From Candidatus Lachnoclostridium avicola (GTDB taxonomy: Bacteria; Bacillota; Clostridia; Lachnospirales; Lachnospiraceae), in the NCBI GenBank assembly GCA_019114465.1, contig DXFM01000045.1, positions 1 to 38,639 on the forward strand: a stretch of 38,639 nucleotides of DNA, written 5' to 3'. A program made the translations under genes and the position numbers. How positions within the stretch are numbered: the first letter of the stretch is position 1; the number at the start of each line of letters is the position of its first letter. Shown piece after piece: positions 31,926 to 38,639 of the stretch. The notes below the pieces were generated by a model, which saw nothing but the letters and a program-made list of their open reading frames with translations, was not told where the DNA came from and did not search any database.

Positions 31926-33905
31926 GTGAGAGACAGAGTTCTGTTTTTCCTCACAGCGAGAGAACTGCAGGAGTCTATAAAAAAATATGCGGATCATTTT
32001 GCGTTTGATGTCACGATAAAATTGTGGCAAAGTGACGATGATATGCCGGTGGTTTCTGCGATTGAAAAAAATTTTGACGCAGTGCTGTGTCGTGGCTTTA
32101 TGTACGAAAAGGTAAAGAAATTATCTTTGGGCATACCGGTGATTAACTGTCCCATGGTAGCTGGAGAATACATTACTTTTGTAGATGCAGCAAAAAAGAG
32201 ACTCAAAGAGAAGCATCCAAAGATTTACCGCATAGGGAAACACATAGATCCTGTGATGTGTGAACAAATTTCACGTATTACAGAAACAGACTTTAAATCT
32301 TTAGAGGCTAGTTTGGATCAGCCGCAATCAGTAGATTTGGCTCTTCATCAGGCAGAAGAAAACTGTGCGGATGCGGTGATCTGTGGTCCGGCAATTGAAA
32401 GGGTAGTTCAATCGTTACATCCGTCTGTCCCTGTGATTTCTCAGGGAGTTGTGAATGAATTGTCTTATGAATCAGTAATTTTGGGATTTCAAATGACAAA
32501 ATATGCGCTGCAGTCGGCCAGATTAGTGATGAAAAAAGACCAAATTCTGGAAAGTATGATACAATATTCGTTTGACGCGGTGATTTCATTGGATCATTCA
32601 TATAGGATCATGCTTTTGAATTCAACGGCGGAAGATATTTTTCACTTACAAGAATTAGATGTGAGGGGACACTTCTTTTTTGAAGTGTTTCCTCTATTTT
32701 ATCCCCATATTCAGTTTGAAAAGGTCAGGCAAACGGGAGAACTGTTCGGAAAAAAGATACAGATAGAAGAAAAAGAATACGTCCTCAATATTATATGCAT
32801 TTCTGGAGAGAAAGAAGGTAAAGAGGAAAACTCAAAGGATTGCTTTTACATTCTGTATATAAAAGATTTGGAAAATAGTGAACAGCTGCAGAATGCAGCA
32901 TATGAAAATGTGGAGAAACTGGAAAGTGATGCTCCGTATGTTTTTGAGGACATTATTGGTCAATCTCAAACACTGAAGCAGGCAATTTTTAAGGCAAAGC
33001 GGTTTGCGGATTATGATGCAGCAGTTATGATTATGGGAGAAAGCGGCACGGGAAAAGAGCTATTTGCTCAAAGTATCCATAACGCCAGCAGAAGAAGGCA
33101 TGGGAGGTTTGTGGCGATAAATTGTGCGTCTATTCCAATTAACTTGCTGGAGAGCGAATTGTTCGGTTATACAAAGGGAGCTTTTACTGGTGCTTTAAAA
33201 GATGGAAAAAAGGGATTGTTTGAGATTGCGGATCAAGGAACTTTGTTTTTGGATGAGATTACAGAAATGGATCTGCAGGGACAGAAAAAACTGTTAAGAG
33301 TACTTTCAGAAAAAAAGGTACGCCGGATTGGTGATGAAGTATCCAGGTATGTGGACGTGCGGATCATTACGGCGACGAACAAAAATGTTCTTCAGATGGT
33401 TGAAGAGGGAAAATTCCTGGAAGATCTGTTTTACCGCCTGAATATTCTGGCACTGAAAGTTCCGCCTCTTCGAGAACGAAAAGGAGATGTCCGATTATTA
33501 GCTCAACATTTTATCCATATATACGGAAAAGAATGCCGGAGAAGAATCGTATTGGAAGATGAGGCATGGAAAATTCTGGAGAAAATGCCGTGGAAAGGGA
33601 ATGTAAGGCAGTTGAAGAATTTCTGCGAACGTCTGGTCATTGTGTCAGAGCATCGTTTGGTAACGTCAGATATGGTCTTGGAACAATTGATAGAAGGATG
33701 TTATTGTGAAGCACCGGATATTTCCGCTGATGCGCCAAAGAACAGTGTAAAGTCTGGCAGATGGAAAACGGAAAGAGAACAAATCCTGGCTGTATTAAAT
33801 GAAAATGGGGGAAGACGGGATCTGGCAGCTGCAGAATTGGGAATAAGCCTTTCTACATTATATCGGAAGATCAAAAAATACGGTATCGTTATAAGTGCAC
33901 GATAA
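31926..33905 (+). CDS. PrpR-type sigma-54-dependent transcriptional activator
   Basis: A 659-residue enhancer-binding protein. A PrpR_N-type sensor domain spans about residues 1-180, then a PAS-like domain (about 205-315). The AAA+ domain (about 338-565) has Walker A GESGTGKE (371-378), the sigma-54 contact loop GAFTGA (418-423), Walker B LFLDE (440-444) and the RLNILALKVPPLRER segment. A Fis-type helix-turn-helix (about 615-652) closes it. It should activate the -24/-12 promoter at 34029 in response to an organic acid or acyl-CoA-like ligand. The start is GTG with no good ribosome site, 2 bases after tyrS, so translation may be coupled to tyrS. Codon use is AT-rich, unlike tyrS. A strong terminator follows. 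Confidence 0.9.
   Translation: MRDRVLFFLTARELQESIKKYADHFAFDVTIKLWQSDDDMPVVSAIEKNFDAVLCRGFMYEKVKKLSLGIPVINCPMVAGEYITFVDAAKKRLKEKHPKIYRIGKHIDPVMCEQISRITETDFKSLEASLDQPQSVDLALHQAEENCADAVICGPAIERVVQSLHPSVPVISQGVVNELSYESVILGFQMTKYALQSARLVMKKDQILESMIQYSFDAVISLDHSYRIMLLNSTAEDIFHLQELDVRGHFFFEVFPLFYPHIQFEKVRQTGELFGKKIQIEEKEYVLNIICISGEKEGKEENSKDCFYILYIKDLENSEQLQNAAYENVEKLESDAPYVFEDIIGQSQTLKQAIFKAKRFADYDAAVMIMGESGTGKELFAQSIHNASRRRHGRFVAINCASIPINLLESELFGYTKGAFTGALKDGKKGLFEIADQGTLFLDEITEMDLQGQKKLLRVLSEKKVRRIGDEVSRYVDVRIITATNKNVLQMVEEGKFLEDLFYRLNILALKVPPLRERKGDVRLLAQHFIHIYGKECRRRIVLEDEAWKILEKMPWKGNVRQLKNFCERLVIVSEHRLVTSDMVLEQLIEGCYCEAPDISADAPKNSVKSGRWKTEREQILAVLNENGGRRDLAAAELGISLSTLYRKIKKYGIVISAR
33884..33904. 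promoter_or_regulatory. Candidate upstream activator site for the sigma-54 regulator
   Basis: An inverted repeat, TATCGT (33884-33889) and ACGATA (33899-33904), is centred about 135 bases before the -24 element, a usual enhancer distance. ATCGTGATAT recurs at 34000-34009 and 34067-34076. It overlaps the end of the regulator gene. The role is inferred from position. Confidence 0.35.
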
Positions 33906-33911
33906 CAGTTA

Positions 33912-33960
33912 AACAAGACATAAATCAGTCAATATGATTGATTTGTGTCTTGTTTTTTTT
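33912..33960 (+). terminator. Terminator of the sigma-54 regulator gene
   Basis: The AAACAAGACATAAATCA arm (from 33912) pairs with TGATTTGTGTCTTGTTT (33940-33956) with one mismatch, and a run of T to 33960 follows. Confidence 0.9.
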
Positions 33961-34028
33961 GACGAGGAATGAAAGTATATTACCCAAAAAAGCAGGAAAA
34001 TCGTGATATTTTTTTGAATTTTTGGACA

Positions 34029-34044
34029 TGGCAAGAGAATTGCT
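34029..34044 (+). promoter_or_regulatory. Sigma-54 (-24/-12) promoter of esterase-permease operon
   Basis: TGGCAAGAGAATTGCT matches the 16-base consensus TGGCACGNNNNTTGCW at all fixed positions except one. It lies 30 bases before the ATG and directly downstream of a sigma-54 activator gene. Confidence 0.85.
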
Positions 34045-34074
34045 ATTTAAATATGACAGAAAGGAGATCGTGAT

Positions 34075-35508
34075 ATGAACATTATGAAATGGAGAGAGGA
34101 CAGAGAACCGGCGGAACCACGAGGAATTGTTTTACGGGATACAGTAAGATATACGGCGATAGTCGATGGGTGGGAACGGGCGTGGGAAGTTTACATCCCC
34201 AAAGCGTACACCGGAGAGAAAAAAGTTCCGGCAATTTTTTGTGTTCATGGTGCAGGAGGATTCAGTACTGCTAAGACGGCATGGCCGTTGATTGCAGAGA
34301 GAGAGAACATACTCCTGGTTTATCCAGAAGCGAAAGAACCATGGCTTTGGAATATTTGGGGAGTAAAAACAAAAGATGGCGCTCCGGATGATGTGGCATT
34401 TTTGGATTATTTGGTGGATTGGGTTCAGAAGAAATATATGGTGGATAAAAGCCGAATTTATATGCAGGGCAATTCTATGGGAGACAATATGGTAAGTACA
34501 TATGCTTATGAACATGGAAATCGCTTGGCAGCCATTGCGCCTACTTCCGGCCCGACTCTTCCATCTGTTCAGTGTAATGAAAAAGGAGAGTTTGTAATTA
34601 GCCCCAAATATCCATTGCCGGTGGTACGGCTGCATGGAGATCGAGACAGTAAATGCGGATTTCCTTCTACGTATGGTATTTCAAAATACAAGTTTGAGAA
34701 AGATGTGACGCTTGAGGAACAGTGGAAACTGCGTGCCATGATGGATCAAATGCAGAAAGATCAGTGGAATCAAGTCAATCAGGCGAATCATATACCGGAA
34801 CTTTATTTTACAGATTATTATAATTTAGAAATTTACAGAGGAGAATATGCGGAACTTTATTATTATTCTGTAGTTGAAGGCGAGCATTCACCGGACTTGG
34901 ATTTTTATGAAATTATATGGAGACATTGTTTTAGCGGATGGAGACGAGCTGGAGGTATTTCTGTCCGAACGGGGGCAGAGGAACCGCCGGCGCAGGATCT
35001 GGCGGCATCAGCACTGGCGGAAGGGACCGACTGGATATATACAGGTGGAAAAATAAAAAAAATAAATGGTGAACAACAGCCAGAGTGCATAAATCATATA
35101 TGGTACGTGCCTGTAGAATTGCTGCCAGTTCTGGTCCAGGGATTAAAAATAGAAGGAGATATGACAGAACAGCATGAACTGACGCTTTTGTACAAACAGG
35201 TGAAAGTGGAAATAGCGGAAGGAGAGTGCTGTATCCTGGTAAATGGCCGAGTGGTTTCTATTCCGTTAATCAGGAGGCGGGGAGAGAAAATGATGATCCC
35301 TTTTGCAGAATTGGCAGAAAAGAGTCTAGGTCTTTGCACGGACAGCAGAGACGGAGTGCTGTATGTGACAGATCATTCAGTAAAGCTAACAAAAGACGGA
35401 GTCAGAATTATCCTGGAACTTTTAAATCTCAGACAAAGACTGCGGGGAGATATTTCTTTTGAAAGAGAATTAAGAGATCGAATCATTAAAGATACGGAGG
35501 AGGTTTAA
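34075..35508 (+). CDS. Alpha/beta hydrolase (PHB-depolymerase/feruloyl-esterase-like) with extra C-terminal domain
   Basis: A 477-residue protein without signal peptide. The N-terminal domain (about 30-290) is an alpha/beta hydrolase: CVHGAGG oxyanion region (56-62), nucleophile S134 in GNSMG, an acidic residue in LHGDRD (D189 or D191) and H271 in GEHSPD. This resembles LpqC/PHB-depolymerase-type esterases, though those are usually secreted. Residues about 340-450 (YVPVELLPVLVQGL...VLVNGRVVSIPL...MMIPFAELAEKSLGL) look like a copper-amine-oxidase-N-type stalk domain, an unusual partner for a cytoplasmic esterase. AAGGAG lies 8 bases before the ATG. It should be expressed from the sigma-54 promoter together with the permease, so it may hydrolyse an imported ester. 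The substrate is unknown. Confidence 0.82.
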   Translation: MNIMKWREDREPAEPRGIVLRDTVRYTAIVDGWERAWEVYIPKAYTGEKKVPAIFCVHGAGGFSTAKTAWPLIAERENILLVYPEAKEPWLWNIWGVKTKDGAPDDVAFLDYLVDWVQKKYMVDKSRIYMQGNSMGDNMVSTYAYEHGNRLAAIAPTSGPTLPSVQCNEKGEFVISPKYPLPVVRLHGDRDSKCGFPSTYGISKYKFEKDVTLEEQWKLRAMMDQMQKDQWNQVNQANHIPELYFTDYYNLEIYRGEYAELYYYSVVEGEHSPDLDFYEIIWRHCFSGWRRAGGISVRTGAEEPPAQDLAASALAEGTDWIYTGGKIKKINGEQQPECINHIWYVPVELLPVLVQGLKIEGDMTEQHELTLLYKQVKVEIAEGECCILVNGRVVSIPLIRRRGEKMMIPFAELAEKSLGLCTDSRDGVLYVTDHSVKLTKDGVRIILELLNLRQRLRGDISFERELRDRIIKDTEEV

Positions 35509-35509
35509 T

Positions 35510-36784
35510 ATGTCACCTTTAGTAATTACCATAGCAGTATTAATATTCATGATTGTGGCGTTTCTTAGTGGAAAAATGGCATATTCGCTGGTATCATTTA
35601 TTGCCATTTTGATATTAGGATTTACTGGTGTTTTAAAACCGTCGGAATCATTTGGCTACTTGGCAAATACAAACCTGATTTTGATGGGAAGTATGATGGT
35701 AGTCAGTGCCGGCATCGGGAAAACGGGACTGTTGCGGATGTTTGCTGATGGAATAAAAAGGTTCGGGGGATCTGAGCGGGCGCTTGTTACAGGCTTTTGC
35801 ATTATTATTGCGATAATGAGTCAGATTACCCAATCGGTGGTAGTGTATCTATTACTTTGTCCTATTATTTATCAGACATGTAAGGAATGTGATGTGAGCC
35901 CGACGCGAGTACTGCTTCCAGTTCAGATTGTTGGTCTGATCTTTGTAGGAATGCTTCCTATTAGCAATGGAGGAGCGGCTTGGGCGCGGTATCAGGCACT
36001 TCTGGAAACTTATGAGTGCAATACAATGGGCGTGTGGGATCTGGTAATCGGTCGTTTGCCAGGAGCAATATTAGTTCTGATTTATATGTGCGTATGGGGA
36101 TACAAATTAGCACCTTACACTCCGTCTGTAGCTCCGGATATTCCGGAAATGCAGTCATTGGATTCTAAATTAAAGCCATGGCAGGAAAAACTGACTTATC
36201 TTATTTTCGCTGTAGTGGGCATTGGAATGATTACGTCCCAATATACAGGCCTGCAATCATACATGATAGCAGCAGCTGGAGCAGCCAGTTTGATGGTGTT
36301 TGGAATTTTAAATGAAAAGGAGACGATAAAAGCGATTCCATGGGGAACATTGTTTATGATTGGAGGTGCCTTAGCAGTAGCGGCCGCACTTTCACAGACA
36401 GGTGCCGGCGAAGTGGTAGGGGATAAGATTATGGTGCTTTTGGGCGGAACCAGGAATAAATATATTGTGGGCATCATATTCTTTATGGTACCGCTGATTC
36501 TGACACAGTTTATGTCTAACACGGGGGTAGATAATATTTTTTCTCCATTGGTAATTATGACCTGTAAACAAGCTGGATTAAATCCGATTCCGTTTTTAAG
36601 CAGTCTGCGTGTTGCAGGGGCAACTGCATTTTTAACTCCTATGGCAGCCTCTTCTATCCCTATGGTAATGAGAACTGGTGGATATACGATTAAAGATATT
36701 GCAAAGGTGGCCGCTGTTCCTATGGTTATTGTAACAATTTCATCACTGCTCTGTAATTTAAATATGTTTCAAATTTATATATAA
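35510..36784 (+). CDS. SLC13-type anion permease
   Basis: A 424-residue membrane protein with about eleven hydrophobic segments, related to the SLC13/ArsB/CitT ion-transporter superfamily. SQITQSVVVYLLLCP in the first half and TQFMSNTGVDNIFSPLVI in the second are the inverted-repeat hairpin motifs carrying the Asn/Thr substrate-site signature. It probably imports a carboxylate with Na+ or H+. The ATG is 1 base after the esterase stop, and GGAGG overlaps the esterase end, so the two genes form an operon. Codon use is AT-rich like its two neighbours. A terminator follows. Confidence 0.85.
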   Translation: MSPLVITIAVLIFMIVAFLSGKMAYSLVSFIAILILGFTGVLKPSESFGYLANTNLILMGSMMVVSAGIGKTGLLRMFADGIKRFGGSERALVTGFCIIIAIMSQITQSVVVYLLLCPIIYQTCKECDVSPTRVLLPVQIVGLIFVGMLPISNGGAAWARYQALLETYECNTMGVWDLVIGRLPGAILVLIYMCVWGYKLAPYTPSVAPDIPEMQSLDSKLKPWQEKLTYLIFAVVGIGMITSQYTGLQSYMIAAAGAASLMVFGILNEKETIKAIPWGTLFMIGGALAVAAALSQTGAGEVVGDKIMVLLGGTRNKYIVGIIFFMVPLILTQFMSNTGVDNIFSPLVIMTCKQAGLNPIPFLSSLRVAGATAFLTPMAASSIPMVMRTGGYTIKDIAKVAAVPMVIVTISSLLCNLNMFQIYI

Positions 36785-36815
36785 GTGACTTATAAACAGA
36801 GCCATTGAATAAATT

Positions 36816-36876
36816 AAAAATGCTCCTTTCCGGGCGGTGAATCTTTTAATAGAACCGCTTGAAAAGGGGCATTTTT
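36816..36876 (+). terminator. Terminator after the permease gene
   Basis: AAAAATGC (36816-36823) pairs with GCATTTTT (36869-36876). The inner parts CCTTTC/GAAAAGG and GGCGGT/ACCGCT continue the stem with small interruptions. It marks the right end of the AT-rich block. Confidence 0.75.
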
Positions 36877-36916
36877 GAATTAATTTAATTGTTTAAACGA
36901 CTGATTTCGCTAAGAA

Positions 36917-37804
36917 TTATGACAGGGAGCCGTCCGCCGCAGGCGTGAAGGTTCTCGCCTCCGTCAGCATGGTTCCATCTTCCTGCATGTAGTAGGTCTT
37001 TCCGTCCACCTGGATGAAGCAGCTTCTCTCCATCAGGCCTGTGTCCAGATTGAGGAAATACCAGTCGCCTCCATCCTGGATCCAGCCCTTTGCCAGAGTC
37101 CCGTCTTCGTTATAATAGATCCACTGGGCGTCTGCCGTGCCAGCCTCGCCGGAGGTAAGCACCCAGCCGGTCTGGGGCAGAGAGGAGACGGTGTCGTCGT
37201 TTCCCGCCTCTTCCGGGCCGTAGGGCTGGAACATCATGATGCGGGTGGCGTTGTTCTCGTTGTCAGACCACACCAGACAGTGGGCGCCGGAGTAGAGATT
37301 CTCCAGGTACAGCATATTTCTGGTCAGATAGGGGCTGATGGGGCAGTCCGCCGGCACCTGGAAGGTGAGGCCGTCCGTGCTGGTCAGCCGGTAGCCGCCG
37401 TCCACAGCGTCCATGGAAGCTACCTCGATGTAGTCCGGAACTTTGTAATCTGCCGGAATATCCGCCAGAATGAGTTCTGCGGTGGTCTGAGGCGGCAGAC
37501 TCATGGTCATGGCCGGGCTTACGTAAACGTAAACGGTCTCTCCGCTGGAAATCTGATCCGCAGCCGTCGGCATGCCGCTCACGGCGTTTAAGACTTTCGT
37601 ATCTTCGGAAATATGGATTACAATGTCCCCTGTGAAAGAATTCTGACTCTGATTGTCTACGATCAGGCTGGAGCCGGAATTTTCCGTCACCGGGCCCTGG
37701 ATTCTCAGGGACGACATAGGTTCCGCCATGGAGGAGAAAGCTCCTCCTGTGGATATAAGGGCTGCCGCACAGCATGCGGCGAGAATAGATTTTTTCTGAA
37801 TCAT
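36917..37804 (-). CDS. Exported protein with C-terminal choline-binding-type repeats
   Basis: A 295-residue protein. A signal peptide (about 1-27, ending SSMAEP) is followed by a unique domain of about 185 residues with beta-rich, Thr/Ser-rich segments (DIVIHISEDTKVLN; SGETVYVYVSPAMTMSLPP). The C terminus (about 210-280) holds three or so cell-wall-binding repeats: AQWIYYNEDGTLAKGWIQ, GGDWYFLNLDTGLM and GKTYYMQEDGTM. Such repeats anchor proteins to wall polysaccharide or choline. The unique domain is not recognised. The GC-rich codon use contrasts with the AT-rich block beside it. AGGAGG lies just before the ATG. No neighbour suggests its role. Confidence 0.82.
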   Translation of the reverse strand: MIQKKSILAACCAAALISTGGAFSSMAEPMSSLRIQGPVTENSGSSLIVDNQSQNSFTGDIVIHISEDTKVLNAVSGMPTAADQISSGETVYVYVSPAMTMSLPPQTTAELILADIPADYKVPDYIEVASMDAVDGGYRLTSTDGLTFQVPADCPISPYLTRNMLYLENLYSGAHCLVWSDNENNATRIMMFQPYGPEEAGNDDTVSSLPQTGWVLTSGEAGTADAQWIYYNEDGTLAKGWIQDGGDWYFLNLDTGLMERSCFIQVDGKTYYMQEDGTMLTEARTFTPAADGSLS

Positions 37805-37889
37805 AAGATTGTCCTCCTCGGTTTCGCTTGATACAGTCAGTATACCAGAAAAACGGAGGAGAAACAGTAGCAGAAAGCTTAAGGATTTT

Positions 37890-38408
37890 TTACTTTTTTC
37901 GGTTCAGACGGATATCTTCCAGATACTGGAACAGATCGGGGTCCACATTGTCAAACAGACGGTTTTTCCTGGAAGGGATCCTCTCCAGATGCTGTTTGTG
38001 GATCTCATCGTCCGTCTCCCGGATCTCTTTCTGGAGGTCTCTGGCGGACAGGCGGACGGCCCCCTTTCCCAGAATAATCACCTGCTCCAGCCGGTCGGAG
38101 GTGGCCACCCGCACATGGTGGGTTCTGCCGATCTCCTGGGTTACTTTCTCTATGTATTGATCTGCGGTCTCCGCTTCCTTGGTGAAAATTACGTGAATAT
38201 TGTGGTATTTCTGTACTTCCCCGGGATTTCCCTTGACCTTGTAGCCGTCAAATACCAGAATGACCCGGCATTTTTTATATCCCTGGTAGTTGCAGAGGAT
38301 GTCCTGGAGACGGAGACGGGCGGCATCCAGATTGGTTTCTGCCAGGCTTTTCAGCTCCGGCCATGCAAATATAATGTTGTATCCGTCCACTAACAGATAA
38401 TCTTCCAT
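37890..38408 (-). CDS. YacP/Rae1-like NYN-domain endoribonuclease
   Basis: A 172-residue protein of the NYN (PIN-like) YacP family, known from Bacillus Rae1 as a ribosome-associated endonuclease. YLLVDGYNIIFAWPEL opens (D8, N11), VILVFDGYKVKG has the second acidic residue, and VRVATSDRLEQVIILGKGA the third. The C-terminal helix region is basic. The start at 38408 is used because AAAGGA lies 8 bases upstream and the family begins here; the longer frame to 38483 adds non-homologous residues, and an ATG two codons earlier is too close to the ribosome site. Monocistronic. Confidence 0.88.
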   Translation of the reverse strand: MEDYLLVDGYNIIFAWPELKSLAETNLDAARLRLQDILCNYQGYKKCRVILVFDGYKVKGNPGEVQKYHNIHVIFTKEAETADQYIEKVTQEIGRTHHVRVATSDRLEQVIILGKGAVRLSARDLQKEIRETDDEIHKQHLERIPSRKNRLFDNVDPDLFQYLEDIRLNRKK

Positions 38409-38522
38409 GGGCATATTCCTTTCCGCGGCCGCCGGCGGCGGCCTGACAGCATTTATTTTAGTGTCTGCGCTGTGGGATGTCAAGAAAAAGGGCGGGAGAG
38501 AAAAAGTACCAAAAATGAAATT

Positions 38523-38639
38523 TTAAATTCCACCTCTCCCAAGGGGAGTAGCGTTTACTTCTGCACAGTTGATATTTACTCTTTCATACATCCATGGTAT
38601 GGTTATCTCTCCTTCTGACAGCAGTAGAAGGAGGCTCAT
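38523..38639 (-). other. Short open frame running off the right edge
   Basis: On the minus strand an open frame of 38 codons enters from beyond the window (first codon seen is ATG at 38639-38637) and stops with TAA at 38523-38525. It includes EGEITIPWMYERVNINC. No known domain is recognised and no ribosome site can be judged. It could be the tail of a larger gene or a repeated element. AAAATTTC and surrounding bases are AT-rich. Confidence 0.25.

Noticed and set aside
1..38639. CRISPR arrays, tRNA or rRNA genes, complete insertion sequences
   Set aside because: No regularly spaced repeats, no tRNA-like cloverleaf and no transposase were found on reading both strands.

Overview
The window looks like a chromosomal segment of a strictly anaerobic, fairly GC-rich Clostridia of the Lachnospiraceae type (Enterocloster/Lachnoclostridium-like). 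This is inferred from the many [FeFe]-hydrogenase genes, an oxygen-sensitive radical-SAM maturase, a T-box-controlled tyrS, strong AGGAGG ribosome binding sites and classical TTGACA/TATAAT promoters. No tRNA, rRNA, CRISPR array or complete insertion sequence was seen.

Layout: (1) 1-1756, the end of a CitMHS-type organic-acid transporter gene and a stand-alone UxaA-type dehydratase large domain. (2) 1762-3349, a GNAT acetyltransferase and a LysR regulator. (3) 3472-8143, a co-directional hydrogenase operon: a small [2Fe-2S] protein, a PAS-containing sensory-type [FeFe] hydrogenase (HydS-like), a SpoIIE/PP2C phosphatase overlapping it by one base, and a group-B-type monomeric [FeFe] hydrogenase. 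(4) 8252-14015, mixed functions: a PepSY exported protein, an orphan sulfatase-maturase-like radical-SAM enzyme, a HAD phosphatase, a PurF-like protein whose glutaminase cysteine is replaced by glycine, and a K+/H+ antiporter. (5) 14166-22649, a divergent pair of operons sharing one control region near 19190-19407. Leftward runs an electron-bifurcating hydrogenase operon (hydC, GHKL ATPase, [2Fe-2S] protein, hydB, hydA). Rightward runs a signalling-like operon (DRTGG protein, anti-sigma-type ATPase, a hydrogenase-like protein with a TACP L1 motif, DRTGG protein, PHP phosphoesterase). (6) 22824-26114, glucarate and galactarate dehydratases, followed by the decayed tail of an alpha/beta hydrolase. 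(7) 26191-30132, GNAT, histidine phosphatase, DAHP synthase, a DUF4358-like lipoprotein and an EamA transporter. (8) 30165-31924, T-box and tyrS. (9) 31926-36784, a clearly AT-richer block: a PrpR-like sigma-54 activator, a matching -24/-12 promoter, an esterase fused to an extra C-terminal domain, and an SLC13-type permease. (10) 36917-38639, a choline-binding-repeat exported protein, a YacP/NYN endonuclease and an unexplained short reading frame at the edge.

How the genes fit together: four proteins with H-cluster-type domains lie within 18 kb. Two look catalytic (bifurcating HydABC and group B). Two look regulatory (HydS with PAS, and the TACP protein), and they sit beside a PP2C phosphatase, two GHKL ATPases, two DRTGG proteins and a PHP enzyme. 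Separately encoded phosphatase, ATPase/kinase and sensor parts are what a partner-switching signalling pathway would need. The most interesting hypothesis here is therefore a hydrogen/redox-sensing circuit that adjusts production of the two catalytic hydrogenases. Aldarate-degradation genes lie on both sides of this block; fermenting such oxidised sugars would change the need for hydrogen release. The sigma-54 module looks like a separate, recently acquired unit for uptake and hydrolysis of an organic acid or its ester.
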